Positions 32,922 to 42,636 are shown, counted from the stretch's first letter. The stretch: 64,000 nt of DNA from DATJLY01 sp035604195 (GCA_035604195.1 DATNIY010000080.1:7936-71935), one strand, 5' to 3'. Numbers and translations are program-made. The notes: generated by a model not told the origin, from the letters alone.

Positions 32922-34085
32922 ATGGCCGGGCCCGTGCCAGAGGGTGGTCGCGACGTCAGGCTCGATTTCTTCCGCGGCCTGTCGCTGATCTTCATCTTCA
33001 TCGACCACATTCCCGAGAATTTCCTCTCCTATTTCACCGTGCGCTCGATCGCCTTCAACGACGCGGCCGAGATCTTCATCTTCATCTCCGGCTATACGGC
33101 GGCGCTCGTCTATGGCCGAAGTCTGCGTCAAAGCGGCGCGCTGTTGGCCACCGCGCAAATCTATCGCCGGGTCTGGCAGCTTTACGTCGCGCACATCTTT
33201 CTCTTCGTCATCTTCACCGCCGAGGTCTCCTACACGCTGATCGCAATTCAGAGCCCGATGTACGCCGAGGAGCTCGGCGTCGGCGATTTCCTGCAAGCGC
33301 CGCATATCGCCATCATCCGGGCCCTGCTGCTCGATTTCCAGCCGCCGTTTCTCGACATCCTGCCGCTCTACATCGTCCTGCTCGGATGCTTTCCGCCGGT
33401 CCTGTTGGCCCTCGAAAAATATCCGTTGGTGCCGGTCTGCGTCTCGGCAGCGCTTTATGCGCTGACCTTGGCGCGCGGCTGGGCGCTGCACACCTATCCG
33501 GCCGATCACACCTGGTTCTTCAATCCGCTCGCCTGGCAGTTCCTGTTCGTGATCGGCGCGAGCCTCGGCTACGCAGCCGTGGACGAGCACCATGTATCGC
33601 GCGTGCCGACCTGGCTGTCGCGCCTGGCCGCCGTCATTGCCGCCGGCGTCGCCGTTATCAGCCTCAGCTGGACCTTGCACTGGGTCTTTGATCCGTTTCC
33701 GCCGCTTCTGGCGAAGCAGCTCTGGAACCACACCATCGACAAAACCAATTTGACGCCCTTGCGGCTCATCAGCTTCCTGGCTTTGGCCGCTTCCGTCGTG
33801 CATTTCGTCAAGCGCGACAACGCCTTTCTCGAATGGCGCGCGACCCGGGCGATCGTCGTCTGCGGCAAGCATTCGCTCTACGTCTTTTGTCTCGGCATCC
33901 TGCTGTCGGTGCTCGGGCACTTCATTCTGACGGAATTCTATGGCGGGATCGGCACCGAGATCGCCGTGAACCTCGCTGGGATCGCCCTTATGATCGGCGC
34001 CGCCGCCCTCTTCGAGTGGTTCAAGGCGGCGAGCCGGCGTCCGCGCCATGCCGCCGGTCCGGTTCCGGCGACGCCGTCGGAGTGA
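32922..34085 (+). CDS. opgC: OpgC-type membrane acyltransferase
   Basis: A 387-residue integral membrane protein with about ten hydrophobic helices. The N-terminus RDVRLDFFRGLSLIFIFIDHIPEN matches the OpgC family, which includes the succinyltransferase that adds succinyl groups to periplasmic glucans; the conserved D/R and H are present. Also visible is ISGYTAALVYGRSL and GKHSLYVFCLGILLS. The ATG at 32922 was chosen just before the conserved region. Two SGNH-type genes follow closely, so the three probably form an operon for modifying a glycan. The substrate is inferred. Confidence 0.88.
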   Translation: MAGPVPEGGRDVRLDFFRGLSLIFIFIDHIPENFLSYFTVRSIAFNDAAEIFIFISGYTAALVYGRSLRQSGALLATAQIYRRVWQLYVAHIFLFVIFTAEVSYTLIAIQSPMYAEELGVGDFLQAPHIAIIRALLLDFQPPFLDILPLYIVLLGCFPPVLLALEKYPLVPVCVSAALYALTLARGWALHTYPADHTWFFNPLAWQFLFVIGASLGYAAVDEHHVSRVPTWLSRLAAVIAAGVAVISLSWTLHWVFDPFPPLLAKQLWNHTIDKTNLTPLRLISFLALAASVVHFVKRDNAFLEWRATRAIVVCGKHSLYVFCLGILLSVLGHFILTEFYGGIGTEIAVNLAGIALMIGAAALFEWFKAASRRPRHAAGPVPATPSE

Positions 34086-34087
34086 GG

Positions 34088-34843
34088 ATGATGCGCCGCG
34101 TCCTTCTCCTGCTGCCGGGCCTCGCATTTGTCGCATCGCTGGCGAGCGGAGGCGAGCGGGAGCACGGCGCGGCTCCCGGCCGCGACTGCGGCGTGCCGCG
34201 CGAACTGGTCGAGGACGAGCCTCGTCTGCCGGGCCTGGCCGAGCGCCTGCACGCGAAGCAGCCGGTCGTCATCACCGTCATCGGTGGCGGCTCGACCACG
34301 GGCGCCGCGGCCGGCGGCCCGGCCAATGCCTATCCGCACTGGCTCGAGGCGGCCTTGCGCCGGCGGCACCCGCAAGCGCAGATCACCGTCATCAACTTGG
34401 GCATCGCGCGACAGACCACCGAGGACATGGTTCAGCGCTTCGCCGCCGAAATCTATCCCAGCCGCCCGAATCTGGTGATCTGGGAGACCGGAACGGTCGA
34501 TGCCGTCCGCGGCACCGACATCGACGATTTCACCGCGGCGCTCGAGAGCGGAATTGCTGCGTTGCGGGAACACAATTCGGAGGTTATGCTCGTGGATATG
34601 CAGTATAATTCCGGTACCGCTTCGGTGATTAATTTCGAGCCCTATCTCGACGCTCTTCACCAGGTGGCCGATTTGCATGATGTCTACTTGTTTCGGCGGT
34701 TCGACATCATGAGATATTGGAGCGCGGAAGGCATGTTCGACTTCGTCGACGTGTCCAAGGAGAATCGCGCGGCACTGGCGGCGGAGGTTTACGAATGCCT
34801 AGGCGAAAATTTGGCGGAGGCGGTCGACTTCGCCGCGCAATGA
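34088..34843 (+). CDS. SGNH/GDSL-like exported protein, catalytic residues degenerate
   Basis: A 251-residue protein with a signal peptide (MMRRVLLLLPGLAFVASLASG). The nucleophile block ITVIGGGSTTGAAAGG keeps a Ser, but block III WETGTVDAV lacks the usual Asn, and the C-terminal D-x-x-H block reads DFVDVSKEN, with Asp in place of His. It is a tandem paralogue of the next gene (the LFRRFDIMRYW and FRRFAMMRQW segments align). It may be non-catalytic, or the alignment may hide a moved His. It begins 2 bp after the OpgC stop. Confidence 0.8.
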   Translation: MMRRVLLLLPGLAFVASLASGGEREHGAAPGRDCGVPRELVEDEPRLPGLAERLHAKQPVVITVIGGGSTTGAAAGGPANAYPHWLEAALRRRHPQAQITVINLGIARQTTEDMVQRFAAEIYPSRPNLVIWETGTVDAVRGTDIDDFTAALESGIAALREHNSEVMLVDMQYNSGTASVINFEPYLDALHQVADLHDVYLFRRFDIMRYWSAEGMFDFVDVSKENRAALAAEVYECLGENLAEAVDFAAQ

Positions 34844-34844
34844 A

Positions 34845-35675
34845 ATGACGAGAAACATCTCGGCCTCGACCCGGGTGAGCCGGGGCACGGCGGCAGCGCT
34901 GTGCCTGATCGTGCTCGCCACGGCGGTGCCAATTCTGCTCCGGTCGGGCCACGCCGCCAATGCCGCGATCGATCGCTGCGCCACGCCAGTGGAGATCACG
35001 ACGCTCGATCAGCCATTGCCGCGCGTCGCCGAGCGCCTGCGCGCCGGCGGCACCTTGACGATCGTGGCGCTGGGCTCATCCTCGACCGCGGGCGTGGGCG
35101 CTTCGCGGCCGGAGAACAGCTACCCGAGCCGCCTCGCGGTCCTGCTCGAGGCGCGTTTCCCCGCGCTCAAGATCCGCGTCGTCAACCGCGGCGTCGGCGG
35201 CGAGGAAGCCGCGGATATGGAGCGGCGGATCAATCGCGACGTCCTGCCCGAGCATCCCGATCTCGTCATCTGGCAGGTCGGCACCAACGGGGTTCTGCGA
35301 GATCAGGACCCGATCAATGTGGTGGAAAGCGTGCGCCAAGGCGTCGCGCGCATCAAGACGAGCGGCAGCGACCTTCTCCTGATGAATCCGCAATACGCGC
35401 CGGCGCTGCTCCAGCATGAGGACTATCACGAGATGCTGAGCCTCCTCGACGCGGCGGCGCATGCCGAGGATGTCCCGATGTTCCGGCGCTTTGCCATGAT
35501 GCGCCAATGGACCGACGACGGACGCATGCCGCTCGCGCTCATGCTGTCGCGCGACCGGCTGCACATGACCGATCTGAGCTACGACTGCCTCGCCCGCGCG
35601 GTGAGCAATACCATCGCAGGCGCCGCCGGCGCCGAGAGCCCCATCGCCGAGGCGGAGCCGGTCCCTAGTTCCTGA
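34845..35675 (+). CDS. SGNH/GDSL hydrolase, exported
   Basis: A 276-residue protein with an N-terminal membrane or signal segment (AAALCLIVLATAVPILL). All SGNH blocks are present: nucleophile VALGSSSTAGVGASR, VVNRGVGGEEAADM (Gly block), WQVGTNGVL (Asn block) and SRDRLHMTDLSYDCLA (Asp and His). Relatives remove or move acetyl groups on polysaccharides. It lies 1 bp after the degenerate paralogue and is probably co-transcribed with OpgC. It overlaps the convergent alcohol dehydrogenase gene by 11 bp. Confidence 0.87.
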   Translation: MTRNISASTRVSRGTAAALCLIVLATAVPILLRSGHAANAAIDRCATPVEITTLDQPLPRVAERLRAGGTLTIVALGSSSTAGVGASRPENSYPSRLAVLLEARFPALKIRVVNRGVGGEEAADMERRINRDVLPEHPDLVIWQVGTNGVLRDQDPINVVESVRQGVARIKTSGSDLLLMNPQYAPALLQHEDYHEMLSLLDAAAHAEDVPMFRRFAMMRQWTDDGRMPLALMLSRDRLHMTDLSYDCLARAVSNTIAGAAGAESPIAEAEPVPSS

Positions 35676-36720
35676 GGATCGCCCGGCCGACGACGCGGCC
35701 GGCCTTCAGATCGTGGAGCGCGGCATCGGCCTGATCGAGCGGGCGCTCGTCGAGCGGCACGGGCGGCACCTTGCCGGTCGCGACCAGAGCAAGCAACTCC
35801 TTGAGCTCGGCCAGAGAGCCGACAAGCGCGCCCTCGATGGTGATGGCGCGCATCGGCAGGAGCGGCAGCGACAGCCGCACCTCGCCGCCGAACAAGCCGA
35901 TGATGACGTATTTCCCGCCGCGCGCGATGGCATCGATGCCGAGCCGCGCCGTCGTCTCGGCGCCGACGAAATCGATCGCCGCTGCGGGCGGACCCTTGGC
36001 CGCCGCTTGGAGCTGCTTCACCGCATCGGCGGCGCCGGCATCGACCACCGCCAGCGCCCCCGCCGTCAGAGCCGCGGCGCGCTTCTTGGCATCGATGTCG
36101 GCGACGATGGCGCCCTGCCCGCCCAGCGCCTTGAGGAGCGCTAAGCACATCAGGCCCAGACCGCCGGCGCCGATCACCGCAATGGGCTGCTGGCGCCACA
36201 CCCGCTCGCCGACCCGCTTCAACGCACCGTAGGCGGTGAGGCCGGAGCAGCCGTAAGGCGCCGCCTGCGCCGCGGAGAGCCCGCCCAATTCGAGCAGATA
36301 GCGCGGATGCGGCACCAGCACATGGTCGGCGAAGCCGCCCGGCCGGGTGATGCCGAGAGTGCGCGGGCGGGCGCAGAGATGCTCGTCGCCGCGCTGGCAG
36401 ACGGCGCAACTGCCGCAGCCGATCCAGGGATAAGCGAGGCGCCGGTCGCCCGGCTTGACGCCGCTCGCCTCGGGGCCCAATGCCACGACCTCGCCGACGA
36501 TCTCGTGGCCGAGCGTCAAGGGCGGCGCCAGCCCGCGGTCCTTGGTATAGAGGCGCTTGCCGCCGCCGAGATCGTAATAGCCTTCCCAGATGTGAAGATC
36601 GCTGTGGCAGACGCCGGTGGCGAGCGTGCGCAGCAGCACCTCGGTGCCCTGTGGCGTGGGCGTCGGCTTCTCGACCGGTTGCAGCGGCGCGCCGAACTCG
36701 ATCACATCATAGCTTCGCAT
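35665..36720 (-). CDS. Zinc-dependent alcohol dehydrogenase
   Basis: A 351-residue medium-chain dehydrogenase. Catalytic zinc ligands lie in TGVCHSDLHIWEG (Cys) and LGHEIVGEVVALG (His, Glu). The structural zinc site has four Cys in CGSCAVCQRGDEHLC. The Rossmann motif is VIGAGGLGLMCLALLKALGG. The insert YYDLGGGKRLYTKDRGL near residue 50 recalls an NAD-dependent alcohol dehydrogenase subgroup. The substrate is not known. It is a single gene with a convergent neighbour on one side and a CoA ligase gene on the other. Confidence 0.88.
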   Translation of the reverse strand: MRSYDVIEFGAPLQPVEKPTPTPQGTEVLLRTLATGVCHSDLHIWEGYYDLGGGKRLYTKDRGLAPPLTLGHEIVGEVVALGPEASGVKPGDRRLAYPWIGCGSCAVCQRGDEHLCARPRTLGITRPGGFADHVLVPHPRYLLELGGLSAAQAAPYGCSGLTAYGALKRVGERVWRQQPIAVIGAGGLGLMCLALLKALGGQGAIVADIDAKKRAAALTAGALAVVDAGAADAVKQLQAAAKGPPAAAIDFVGAETTARLGIDAIARGGKYVIIGLFGGEVRLSLPLLPMRAITIEGALVGSLAELKELLALVATGKVPPVPLDERPLDQADAALHDLKAGRVVGRAILRN

Positions 36721-36788
36721 GAAGAACCCTCCGCGGCCGGTCGCGACGGGCGGAGCTTAGGCGCCGGCGACCGCGCTGCCAATATGGC

Positions 36789-38606
36789 TCAGCTCGCCGC
36801 CCGAGGCGCGCTGCCACCCGATTCGTAGAGCGCGGCGAGCGCTTCGCCATAGGCCTGCCGGATGGCGTGGCGCTTGATCTTGAGGGTCGGCGTCATCTGG
36901 CCGTTCTGCGCCGAGAAGGGCTCGCGCGCGATGATGGAGCGGCGCACGCGCTCGCCCGATGGGAGCGCGCCATTGGCGCGCGCCACCGCCGCCGCGACTG
37001 CCTTCGCTACTTCGGGATCGCTCGCCGGCGCGATCGCATCAGCCTCGACCCCGCGCCGGCGCGCCAGCGCCTCGACGAACTCGGCGCGCGGCACGATGAC
37101 CGCGACGAGATAGGGATGGCGGTCGCCAAAGACCATCGCCTGGCCGATCTCCGGCTGCAGCACCAATCGGCCTTCGACCCGCGCCGGCGCGATCATGTCG
37201 CCGCCGGAGGTCTTGATGAAATCGCGCTTGCGGTCGGTGATGATGATGTAGCCGTCCGCATCGCGCTCGCCGATGTCGCCGGTGTGCAGCCAGCCGTCGA
37301 TGAGGGTCCGCGCCGTCGCCTCCGGATCGTTCCAATAACCCTTCATCACGAGCTCGCCGCGCACCAGGATCTCGCCGTCCTCGGCGATCTTGACCTCGAC
37401 GCCGTCGAGCGGCGGGCCGACACTGTGGATCTTGATGCGGTTCGGCGGGTTGGCGGAGATCACCGGCGAGGCCTCGGTCAGGCCATAGCCCTGCAGCAGA
37501 TTGACGCCGAGCGCGAGGAAGAAGGAGCCGATCTCCGGATTGAGCGGCGCGCCGCCCGAGACCATCGCCTTGAGCCGGCCGCCGAAACGCGCCTGCATCT
37601 TGCGCCGCACCAGCCGATCGGCCAGGCGGTCGAGCCGGCGCTCGTACAGCATCATCGACCCGGGTTTCTCGAGCCGCTTGCGGCCGAGGCGCAGCGCCAG
37701 ACGGAAGAGCCGCGCCTTGAGCCCGCCCTCGCGCTCGACGCCGCGCAGGATGCGCTGATGCAGGGTCTCGTAAAGCCGCGGCACCGCCGTCATGATCGTC
37801 GGGCGCGCTTCCAAGAGATTGCTTGCGAGCGTCTCCGCCCCTTCGGCGAAATAAATCTCGGCGCCGATCGAGACCGGGAACATCATTCCCGCCGTGTGCT
37901 CGTAGGAATGCGACAGCGGCAGGAATGACAGGAAGACCTCATCATCGAGGCCGATGGTCTCGAGCAGGCGATAGGCGCCGCGGCAATTGGCGAGAATGTT
38001 GGCATGGCTGGTCATGACGCCCTTGGGCGCGCCGCCCGTGCCGGAGGTGTAGATGAGGCAGGCGATGTCGTCGCGGCCGATCGCGCCGGCCCAGCCTTCG
38101 ACCTCCTCGGCCTCGCCCGCGCCGCGCGCCATCACATCGTCCCAAAGATGAAGCTCGGCCTCGGAGAGCTGCGCCACCGCCGGCGGCTCGATGGCGATGA
38201 TGGCTACGACACTGGTGACCTGATCGGCGGCAGGGAGCACGCGCTGCGCCAGCGCGGCATCGGCGACGATCACCGCGCGCGCGCCGCTGTGCGCCAGCAC
38301 ATGGCGGTGATCGTCCACCGAATTGGTGGTGTAGGCGGGAACGGTGATGCAGCCCGCCGCCATGATCGCGAAATCGGCAATGACCCATTCCGGCCGGTTC
38401 TCGGCGACGATGGCGATGCGATCGCCGCGCGCGAGGCCCAGCGCGCGCAGGCCGCGCGCCAGATCCGCGACCTGCCGCCGCGCCTCGCGCCAGGTGATCG
38501 GATGATAGGCGCGGCCGCGCTTGGCCCAGAGAAAGGGCCGGTCGCCGTAGCGCGCCGCCTGTTCGAAGAACATCGCAGCGAGGTTCGGAAAGCTGCGATA
38601 CTCCAT
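36789..38606 (-). CDS. Long-chain fatty acid-CoA ligase (FadD15-like)
   Basis: A 605-residue AMP-forming acyl-CoA ligase of the long-chain eukaryote-like group. P-loop LIYTSGTGGAPKGVMTSHANI (second Thr replaced by Gly), LPLSHSYEHTAG, the LQGYGLTEASPVIS motif, GWLHTGDIGERDADGYIIITDRKRDFIKTSGGDMI, and KIKRHAIRQAYGEALAALY at the C-terminus. It keeps the FLPLSHSYEH pattern typical of FadD15/ACSL-like enzymes. The ATG at 38606 begins MEYRSFPNLAAMFFEQA, the usual start. It diverges from oligoendopeptidase F. Confidence 0.88.
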   Translation of the reverse strand: MEYRSFPNLAAMFFEQAARYGDRPFLWAKRGRAYHPITWREARRQVADLARGLRALGLARGDRIAIVAENRPEWVIADFAIMAAGCITVPAYTTNSVDDHRHVLAHSGARAVIVADAALAQRVLPAADQVTSVVAIIAIEPPAVAQLSEAELHLWDDVMARGAGEAEEVEGWAGAIGRDDIACLIYTSGTGGAPKGVMTSHANILANCRGAYRLLETIGLDDEVFLSFLPLSHSYEHTAGMMFPVSIGAEIYFAEGAETLASNLLEARPTIMTAVPRLYETLHQRILRGVEREGGLKARLFRLALRLGRKRLEKPGSMMLYERRLDRLADRLVRRKMQARFGGRLKAMVSGGAPLNPEIGSFFLALGVNLLQGYGLTEASPVISANPPNRIKIHSVGPPLDGVEVKIAEDGEILVRGELVMKGYWNDPEATARTLIDGWLHTGDIGERDADGYIIITDRKRDFIKTSGGDMIAPARVEGRLVLQPEIGQAMVFGDRHPYLVAVIVPRAEFVEALARRRGVEADAIAPASDPEVAKAVAAAVARANGALPSGERVRRSIIAREPFSAQNGQMTPTLKIKRHAIRQAYGEALAALYESGGSAPRAAS

Positions 38607-38701
38607 GCGTTTCCCCCTTGCCGCCGCGGGCATAGCCGCCGCGCCGCTTGGCGTCAATTTCCCGCACCCCATATTGCAAGGGCGAAACGGAGGGCCGAGC
38701 G

Positions 38702-40507
38702 ATGGCAGGGCCGGTAGGCGCCGCGGCAGAGACGGCGAAGGATGCGTCGAGCGCGCTGCCGCAATGGGACCTTCGCGACCTCTACCCCGGCCGCGACAGT
38801 CCGGAGCTTAAGCACGACATCGAGCGCGTCGCGGCGGCGGCGCAGGAATTCCACACGCGCTATGAGGGCAAGCTCGCCGTGCTTTCCGGCGCCGAGCTCG
38901 GCAGCGCCGTCGCCGCCTACGAGGGTCTGCAGGAGACGCTTGGACGGATCGCGAGCTATGCGAGCCTGGTCTATTGCACGGACATGGAGGATGCGGAGAT
39001 CGGCCGCTTCTTCCAGAACATGCAGGAGCGGGTCAACGACATCGGCACGCACCTCCTCTTCTTCACCCTCGAACTGAACCGCATCGAGGATTCCGATCTT
39101 GCCGCCAAGCTCGCGGCACCGGGGCTCGCGCATTACCAACCGTGGCTGCGCGATGTCCGCGTCTTCCGGCCGCATCAGCTCAGCGACGAGATCGAGAAGC
39201 TGCTGCACGAGAAATCCATCGCCGGCCGCGCCGCCTGGGTCCGGCTGTTCGAGGAGACGATCGCGGGCCTGCGCTTTCTCATCGGCGACAAGGACCTGAC
39301 CAGCGCCGAGGCGCTGCATTTGCTTGCCGATGCTAACCCCGAGACCCGCAAGGAAGCCGCCAAATCGCTGGGCGCCGTCTTCGGCCGCAACGCGCGGCTC
39401 TTCGCGCTGGTCACCAACACGCTCGCCAAGGACAAGGAGGTCGAGGACCGCTGGCGCGGCTTCAAGCGGCCGATCTCTTCGCGCAATCTCGGCAATTTCG
39501 TCGAGGACGAGGTCGTCGATGCCCTGATCGCTGCCGTGCGCGGCGCCTATCCGACCTTGTCGCACCGCTATTACCGGCTCAAGGCGCGCTGGCTCGGCGT
39601 CGAGACCATGCCCTATTGGGACCGCAATGCGCCCCTTCCCGGCGACGAGGATCGAATCATTCCCTGGAGCGAGGCGCAGCGTACCGTGCTCGAAGCCTAT
39701 GCCGCGTTCTCGCCGGAGCTTGCCGCGATCGGCCGCCGCTTCTTTGGCGCGCCCTGGATCGACGCGCCGGTCAAGCCCGGCAAATCGCCGGGCGCCTTCG
39801 CCCATCCGACCGTGCCGAGCGTCCACCCCTATCTTCTGCTGAATTACCTCGGCAAGGTGCGCGACGTCATGACGCTCGCGCATGAATTGGGCCACGGCGT
39901 GCACCAGATCCTGGCGGCGCCGCAGGGCCAGCTCATGGCCGACACGCCCTTGACGCTCGCCGAGACCGCTTCCGTCTTTGGCGAGATGCTGACCTTTCAG
40001 GCGATGCTGAAGGCCGAGCGCGATCCCAAGCGGCGCAAGATCATGCTGGCATCCAAGGTCGAGGACATGCTCAATACCGTGGTGCGCCAGATCGCCTTCG
40101 TCGAATTCGAGACCCGAATCCATGACGAGCGGCGCCAAGGCGAGCTGACGCCCGAGCGTTTGGGCGAGATCTGGATGGAGGTGCAGCGCGAGAGCCTCGG
40201 CCCCGCCTTCCGCTACGACGAGGAATACCGCTGGTACTGGACCTACATCCCGCATTTCATCCACACGCCGTTCTACGTTTATGCCTATGCCTTCGGCGAT
40301 TGCCTGGTGAATTCGCTTTATGCCGTCTATCAGGACGCGGCGCCCGGCTTCGCCGAGAAATATCTGGACATGCTGCGCGCCGGCGGGACGCGGCGGCACC
40401 GCGAGCTGTTGGCGCCCTTCGGCCTCGACGCCTCGGACCCCGGTTTCTGGCGCAAGGGATTGTCGGTGATCGCGGGCTTCATCGCCCAGCTCGAGATCAT
40501 GGATTGA
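38702..40507 (+). CDS. pepF: Oligoendopeptidase F (M3 family)
   Basis: A 601-residue zinc peptidase of the M3B family that cuts oligopeptides in the cytoplasm. The zinc site HELGH is in MTLAHELGHGVHQILA, followed by the third ligand Glu in LAETASVFGEM, and the C-terminal substrate helix YWTYIPHFIHTPFYVYAYAFGDC is present. No signal peptide is seen. The ATG at 38702 begins MAGPVGAAAETAKDAS. The ABC1 kinase gene follows after 5 bp, so the two are probably co-transcribed. Confidence 0.94.
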   Translation: MAGPVGAAAETAKDASSALPQWDLRDLYPGRDSPELKHDIERVAAAAQEFHTRYEGKLAVLSGAELGSAVAAYEGLQETLGRIASYASLVYCTDMEDAEIGRFFQNMQERVNDIGTHLLFFTLELNRIEDSDLAAKLAAPGLAHYQPWLRDVRVFRPHQLSDEIEKLLHEKSIAGRAAWVRLFEETIAGLRFLIGDKDLTSAEALHLLADANPETRKEAAKSLGAVFGRNARLFALVTNTLAKDKEVEDRWRGFKRPISSRNLGNFVEDEVVDALIAAVRGAYPTLSHRYYRLKARWLGVETMPYWDRNAPLPGDEDRIIPWSEAQRTVLEAYAAFSPELAAIGRRFFGAPWIDAPVKPGKSPGAFAHPTVPSVHPYLLLNYLGKVRDVMTLAHELGHGVHQILAAPQGQLMADTPLTLAETASVFGEMLTFQAMLKAERDPKRRKIMLASKVEDMLNTVVRQIAFVEFETRIHDERRQGELTPERLGEIWMEVQRESLGPAFRYDEEYRWYWTYIPHFIHTPFYVYAYAFGDCLVNSLYAVYQDAAPGFAEKYLDMLRAGGTRRHRELLAPFGLDASDPGFWRKGLSVIAGFIAQLEIMD

Positions 40508-40512
40508 CGCGG

Positions 40513-41847
40513 GTGAGCGACGAGAACACCTTGCCGGGGCGGATGTGGCGCTATGCCCGCGTTTCGACCGCCGTCGGCGGGCTCGCCGCGCGGCTGGTGG
40601 GCGAGCGCTATCTCGGCCTCAACCTCGATCGCGGCCGCCATGCCGCCGATGTGAAGATTGCGCTCGGCGGCATCAAGGGTCCGCTGATGAAGGTGGCGCA
40701 GCTCCTAGCCACCATTCCGAACGCGCTGCCCGAGGAATATGCCAACGCGCTCGCGACCTTGCAGTCGAATGCGCCGCCGATGGGCTGGTCCTTCGTCAAG
40801 CGCCGCATGGCGGGCGAGCTCGGGCCGGATTGGCAGCGCAAGTTCAAGAGCTTCGAGCGCGAGGCCGCGCGCGCGGCATCGCTCGGCCAAGTCCATCGCG
40901 CGGTCGCGCTCGACGGAAGCGCGCTTGCCTGCAAACTGCAATATCCCGATATGGGCTCGGCGGTCGAGGCGGATCTGAGCCAGCTCAAGCTGGTGATGGC
41001 GGTCTACGAGCGCTACGACCGCGCCATCTCCACCGACGAGATTCATGCCGAGATCGCGGCGCGGCTGCGCGAAGAGCTCGACTACGCGCGCGAGGCGGCG
41101 CATATGCGGCTTTACCGGTTGATGCTCAGGGACGAAGCCGGCATCGCCGTGCCCGAGCCGATCGCCGCGCTTTCGACGCGGCGGCTCCTGACCATGACCT
41201 GGCTCGAGGGCACGCCGCTGATCGAGGCGGTGAAGGCGCCGGCGGCACGGCGCAACGCCGTCGCGCGCAATATGTTCCGCGCCTGGTACGTGCCGTTTTA
41301 TTACTACGGCATCATCCACGGCGACCCGCATCTCGGCAATTACACGGTGCGGCCCGATAACGGCATCAATCTCTTCGATTTCGGCTGCATCCGGATTTTC
41401 ACGGCGGGTTTCGTCAAGGGCGTGATCGACCTTTATCACGCGCTCGACCAGGACGACGAGGAGCTGGCGGTGGCCGCCTACGAGAACTGGGGCTTCAAGA
41501 ATTTGAACCGGGCGCTCATTGACGTGCTGAACCGCTGGGCGCGCTACGTCTATGCGCCGCTGCTCGAGGATCGCAAGCGGCGCATCCAGGAATGGGGCAC
41601 GGGCTCCTACGGCCGCGAAGTGGCCGAGGCGGTCCATCGCGAGTTGAAACGCTTGGGCGGGGTCAAGCCGCCGCGCGAATTCGTCTTCATGGACCGCGCC
41701 GCAGTGGGATTGGGCTCGGTCTTCACGCACCTCAAGGCGGAAATCAATTGGCACCGCCTGTTCCACGAGCTGATCCACGATTTCGATGCGGATCGCATGG
41801 CCAAGCGCCAGCGCGAGGCTCTGGCCGCGGCCGAGGTGCCGGATTAG
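40513..41847 (+). CDS. ABC1/AarF family atypical kinase (UbiB-like)
   Basis: A 444-residue protein of the ABC1 (ADCK/UbiB) family. The KxGQ-type signature appears as LGGIKGPLMKVAQLLATIPNALPEEY. Further features are ASLGQVHRAVALDGSALACKLQYP (ATP-binding Lys), ELDYAREAAHMRLY, HGDPHLGNY (catalytic loop) and NLFDFGCIR. UbiB relatives support ubiquinone synthesis. It lacks the C-terminal membrane helices of classical UbiB, so it may be a soluble relative. The start is the GTG at 40513; the ORF is open further upstream inside pepF. Confidence 0.88.
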   Translation: MSDENTLPGRMWRYARVSTAVGGLAARLVGERYLGLNLDRGRHAADVKIALGGIKGPLMKVAQLLATIPNALPEEYANALATLQSNAPPMGWSFVKRRMAGELGPDWQRKFKSFEREAARAASLGQVHRAVALDGSALACKLQYPDMGSAVEADLSQLKLVMAVYERYDRAISTDEIHAEIAARLREELDYAREAAHMRLYRLMLRDEAGIAVPEPIAALSTRRLLTMTWLEGTPLIEAVKAPAARRNAVARNMFRAWYVPFYYYGIIHGDPHLGNYTVRPDNGINLFDFGCIRIFTAGFVKGVIDLYHALDQDDEELAVAAYENWGFKNLNRALIDVLNRWARYVYAPLLEDRKRRIQEWGTGSYGREVAEAVHRELKRLGGVKPPREFVFMDRAAVGLGSVFTHLKAEINWHRLFHELIHDFDADRMAKRQREALAAAEVPD

Positions 41848-41901
41848 AAGAAAGTCATCGTATCAAATCGGGATAGATCCGGTATTGGCTAGCAAGCTCG
41901 C

Positions 41902-42636
41902 CTAACGATGGCTGGAGCAACCGTAGCGCTTGGTTTCTTCTTCCGATGGCTTCGCGAAATAACACACCGTTCCACTCTGGCGGAGGCGCGCGATCAATTT
42001 GCCCGAAGATAGGAAATCGTGAACCGCGCGCGTGCACCCCTCCCAATCGTAGTAATCGTCGATGATGACCACGCCGCCCGGCATGAGATGCCGGTAGAGG
42101 CCGGTGAGACATTGCATCGTCGAGTCGTACCAATCGCCATCGAGCCGTAGCAATGCAATCGGTTCGGGAGGCTGAAAAGCGGGGATCGTGGCGCTGAACC
42201 AGCCCGGGATCAGGTGAAACTCCTTTGCCTTGGACATGCTCATGCAGCGCTCGGCGAAGGCACGTTCGGCACTGCAATTGTCATAATAGACTGGGCTGTC
42301 CTTATCTCTCTGGAATGCAGCCGCGCGGTCCCCATCGACGTATTGCGCGGGCGGCAGACCCTCGAAGCTATCGAACAGGAAATGCACGCGGCTCGGGAGC
42401 GCGTCGGCGATGGCGGCGCTCATGCCGCCGCGCCACACGCCGCATTCGATGATGCAACCTGAATTCGGCACATGGCGGGTGCAGATGTCGAGATTGGCCA
42501 CAAAGCGGCGCTCCCCGGTCATCGTGAATTGTCGATACCGCCGATAGAGCAGACGATAGAGGAGCAACTTCCGGGATGCGAACTGCGCGTTCCATCGCGC
42601 CCGCTTGATCGATTCCGGGATGAATTCGGCCGCCAC
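41902..42636 (-). CDS. TylF/MycF-type macrocin-O-methyltransferase-like protein
   Basis: A 244-residue SAM-dependent methyltransferase. Characteristic motifs are GCIIECGVWRGGMSAAIAD (SAM site), LFDSFEGLPPAQYVDGDRAAAFQRD, PGWFSATIPAFQPPEPIALLRLDGDWYDSTMQCL and GVVIIDDYYDWEGCTRAVHDFL. These match the TylF family, which methylates sugar hydroxyls of antibiotics and polysaccharides. The start is the GTG at 42636. GC and codon use look somewhat lower than the neighbours. It lies just before a REP-like repeat and a duplicated segment, which suggests past rearrangement. Confidence 0.85.
   Translation of the reverse strand: MAAEFIPESIKRARWNAQFASRKLLLYRLLYRRYRQFTMTGERRFVANLDICTRHVPNSGCIIECGVWRGGMSAAIADALPSRVHFLFDSFEGLPPAQYVDGDRAAAFQRDKDSPVYYDNCSAERAFAERCMSMSKAKEFHLIPGWFSATIPAFQPPEPIALLRLDGDWYDSTMQCLTGLYRHLMPGGVVIIDDYYDWEGCTRAVHDFLSSGKLIARLRQSGTVCYFAKPSEEETKRYGCSSHR

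Noticed and set aside
32154..34136. A 660-residue minus-strand ORF across cdd and opgC
   Set aside because: It is a GC-rich shadow of the opgC and cdd reading frames, with Arg/Asp/Glu-rich random composition and no domain.
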